Of a stretch of DNA of 7,604 bases, positions 7,362 through 7,604 are shown piece after piece. Every line of letters starts with the position of its first letter. Positions within the stretch are counted from its first letter, which is position 1. A model generated the notes under the pieces. The model was not told where the DNA came from. It searched no databases and saw only the letters and a list, made by a program, of their open reading frames with translations. Position numbers and translations under genes: made by a program. Location: assembly GCA_031268395.1 (NCBI GenBank), contig JAIRXI010000118.1:1-7604 (forward strand). The letters are read 5' to 3'. The DNA is from Tannerella sp. GTDB lineage: Bacteria; Bacteroidota; Bacteroidia; Bacteroidales; Tannerellaceae.

Positions 7362-7438
7362 GGCGGGGCGGGCAGTCGCGCGCCGTCATTGCGAGACCCC
7401 GCCCCGGCGCTGCCGGGGAAGAAAGGGGGATGACGGGG
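7362..7438 (+). repeat. GC-rich nested inverted repeat with CGTCATTGCGAG, REP/MITE-like
   Basis: Outer arms CCGTCAT (7383-7389) and ATGACGG (7430-7436) are perfect complements. Inside them, CCCCGGC (7402-7408) and GCCGGGG (7412-7418) form a perfect 7-bp stem with a 3-nt loop. An alternative pairing joins GGCGGGG (7362-7368) with CCCCGCC (7397-7403). The word CGTCATTGCGAG (7384-7395) is one I recognise from dispersed intergenic repeats in several bacterial genomes. Lying just after the miaA stop, the element may protect or end the transcript, but no T-run follows, so it is not a standard intrinsic terminator. Copy number elsewhere cannot be judged from one window. Confidence 0.55.
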
Positions 7439-7477
7439 CGTATGGGTATGATGACAGCGTCATAAAATTCCGCTCCA

Positions 7478-7510
7478 TATGCGGCAAAAAAGGGAAAGGA
7501 TGTATCTTTG
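7478..7510 (+). promoter_or_regulatory. Strong Bacteroidales-type promoter reading out of the window
   Basis: TATCTTTG (7503-7510) matches TAnnTTTG at all defined bases. TATG (7478-7481) is a one-mismatch -33 element centred 27 nt upstream, close to the ideal spacing. It follows the repeat after miaA and faces rightwards, so a new transcription unit should begin near 7516-7520. Confidence 0.6.
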
Positions 7511-7579
7511 CGAAAAAAAAGCGCAACAGAATCCAAACCCGGAACATCCTCTGGTACTGAAAAAAGTCCGATTGCGAGT

Positions 7580-7604
7580 ATGGGTATTACAGTCAGGAGC
7601 AAAA
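7580..7604 (+). CDS. Possible start of the next gene, cut by the window end
   Basis: About 70 nt after the TATCTTTG box an ATG opens a frame reading MGITVRSK to the window edge. Eight codons are too few to identify anything. An alternative is that the real start lies just past the window, because AGGAG at 7595-7599 is followed by an A-rich stretch like a ribosome binding site. A gene on this strand starting here or within a few bases is likely, but its product is unknown. Confidence 0.25.

Noticed and set aside
7270..7602. 110-codon minus-strand frame with a hydrophobic N-terminus
   Set aside because: It runs through the promoter, the inverted repeat and the end of miaA. The hydrophobic start comes from the AT-rich gap, and nothing supports a gene.

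Overview
The window comes from the chromosome of a Bacteroidota bacterium, most likely order Bacteroidales. Four things point there: an LpxC-FabZ fusion protein, TAnnTTTG promoter boxes, gene starts without Shine-Dalgarno sequences, and protein wording close to that of Bacteroides, Parabacteroides and Tannerella homologues as I remember them. The DNA is GC-rich for this group. A GC-rich Tannerellaceae-like lineage is a guess from composition only. All complete genes lie on the + strand.

Layout. At 2-271 is the 3' end of an unrecognised gene. It is followed by a strong hairpin with a T-run (346-405) that looks like a terminator. A consensus -7 box at 476-483 then starts a two-gene unit: prfA (502-1596, TTG start) and pyrF (1620-2444). 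A 149-nt gap with a weaker promoter candidate leads to the lipid A block: lpxD (2594-3673), lpxC/fabZ (3645-5030) and lpxA (5034-5819). These are packed by a 29-nt overlap and a 3-nt gap. A second consensus -7 box at 5856-5863 precedes a small acidic-tailed protein of the pRiA4b ORF-3 (IS1096 passenger TnpR) type (5890-6453). Its stop codon overlaps the start of miaA (6453-7361). After miaA comes a GC-rich nested inverted repeat carrying CGTCATTGCGAG, then a perfect TATCTTTG box (7503-7510) and the start of another transcript cut by the window edge.

How the genes work together. LpxA, LpxC and LpxD catalyse the first, second and third steps of lipid A assembly on UDP-GlcNAc. The fused FabZ domain dehydrates the same 3-hydroxyacyl-ACP pool that LpxA and LpxD draw on, so the fusion ties fatty acid elongation to lipid A synthesis. 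PrfA and MiaA act in translation (termination at UAA/UAG, and tRNA A37 prenylation), and PyrF makes UMP. This is a core housekeeping region. I see no phage, transposon, defence system, CRISPR array or RNA gene, and no convincing undescribed system. The points most worth a second look are the small protein coupled to miaA, the prfA start, and the repeat after miaA.
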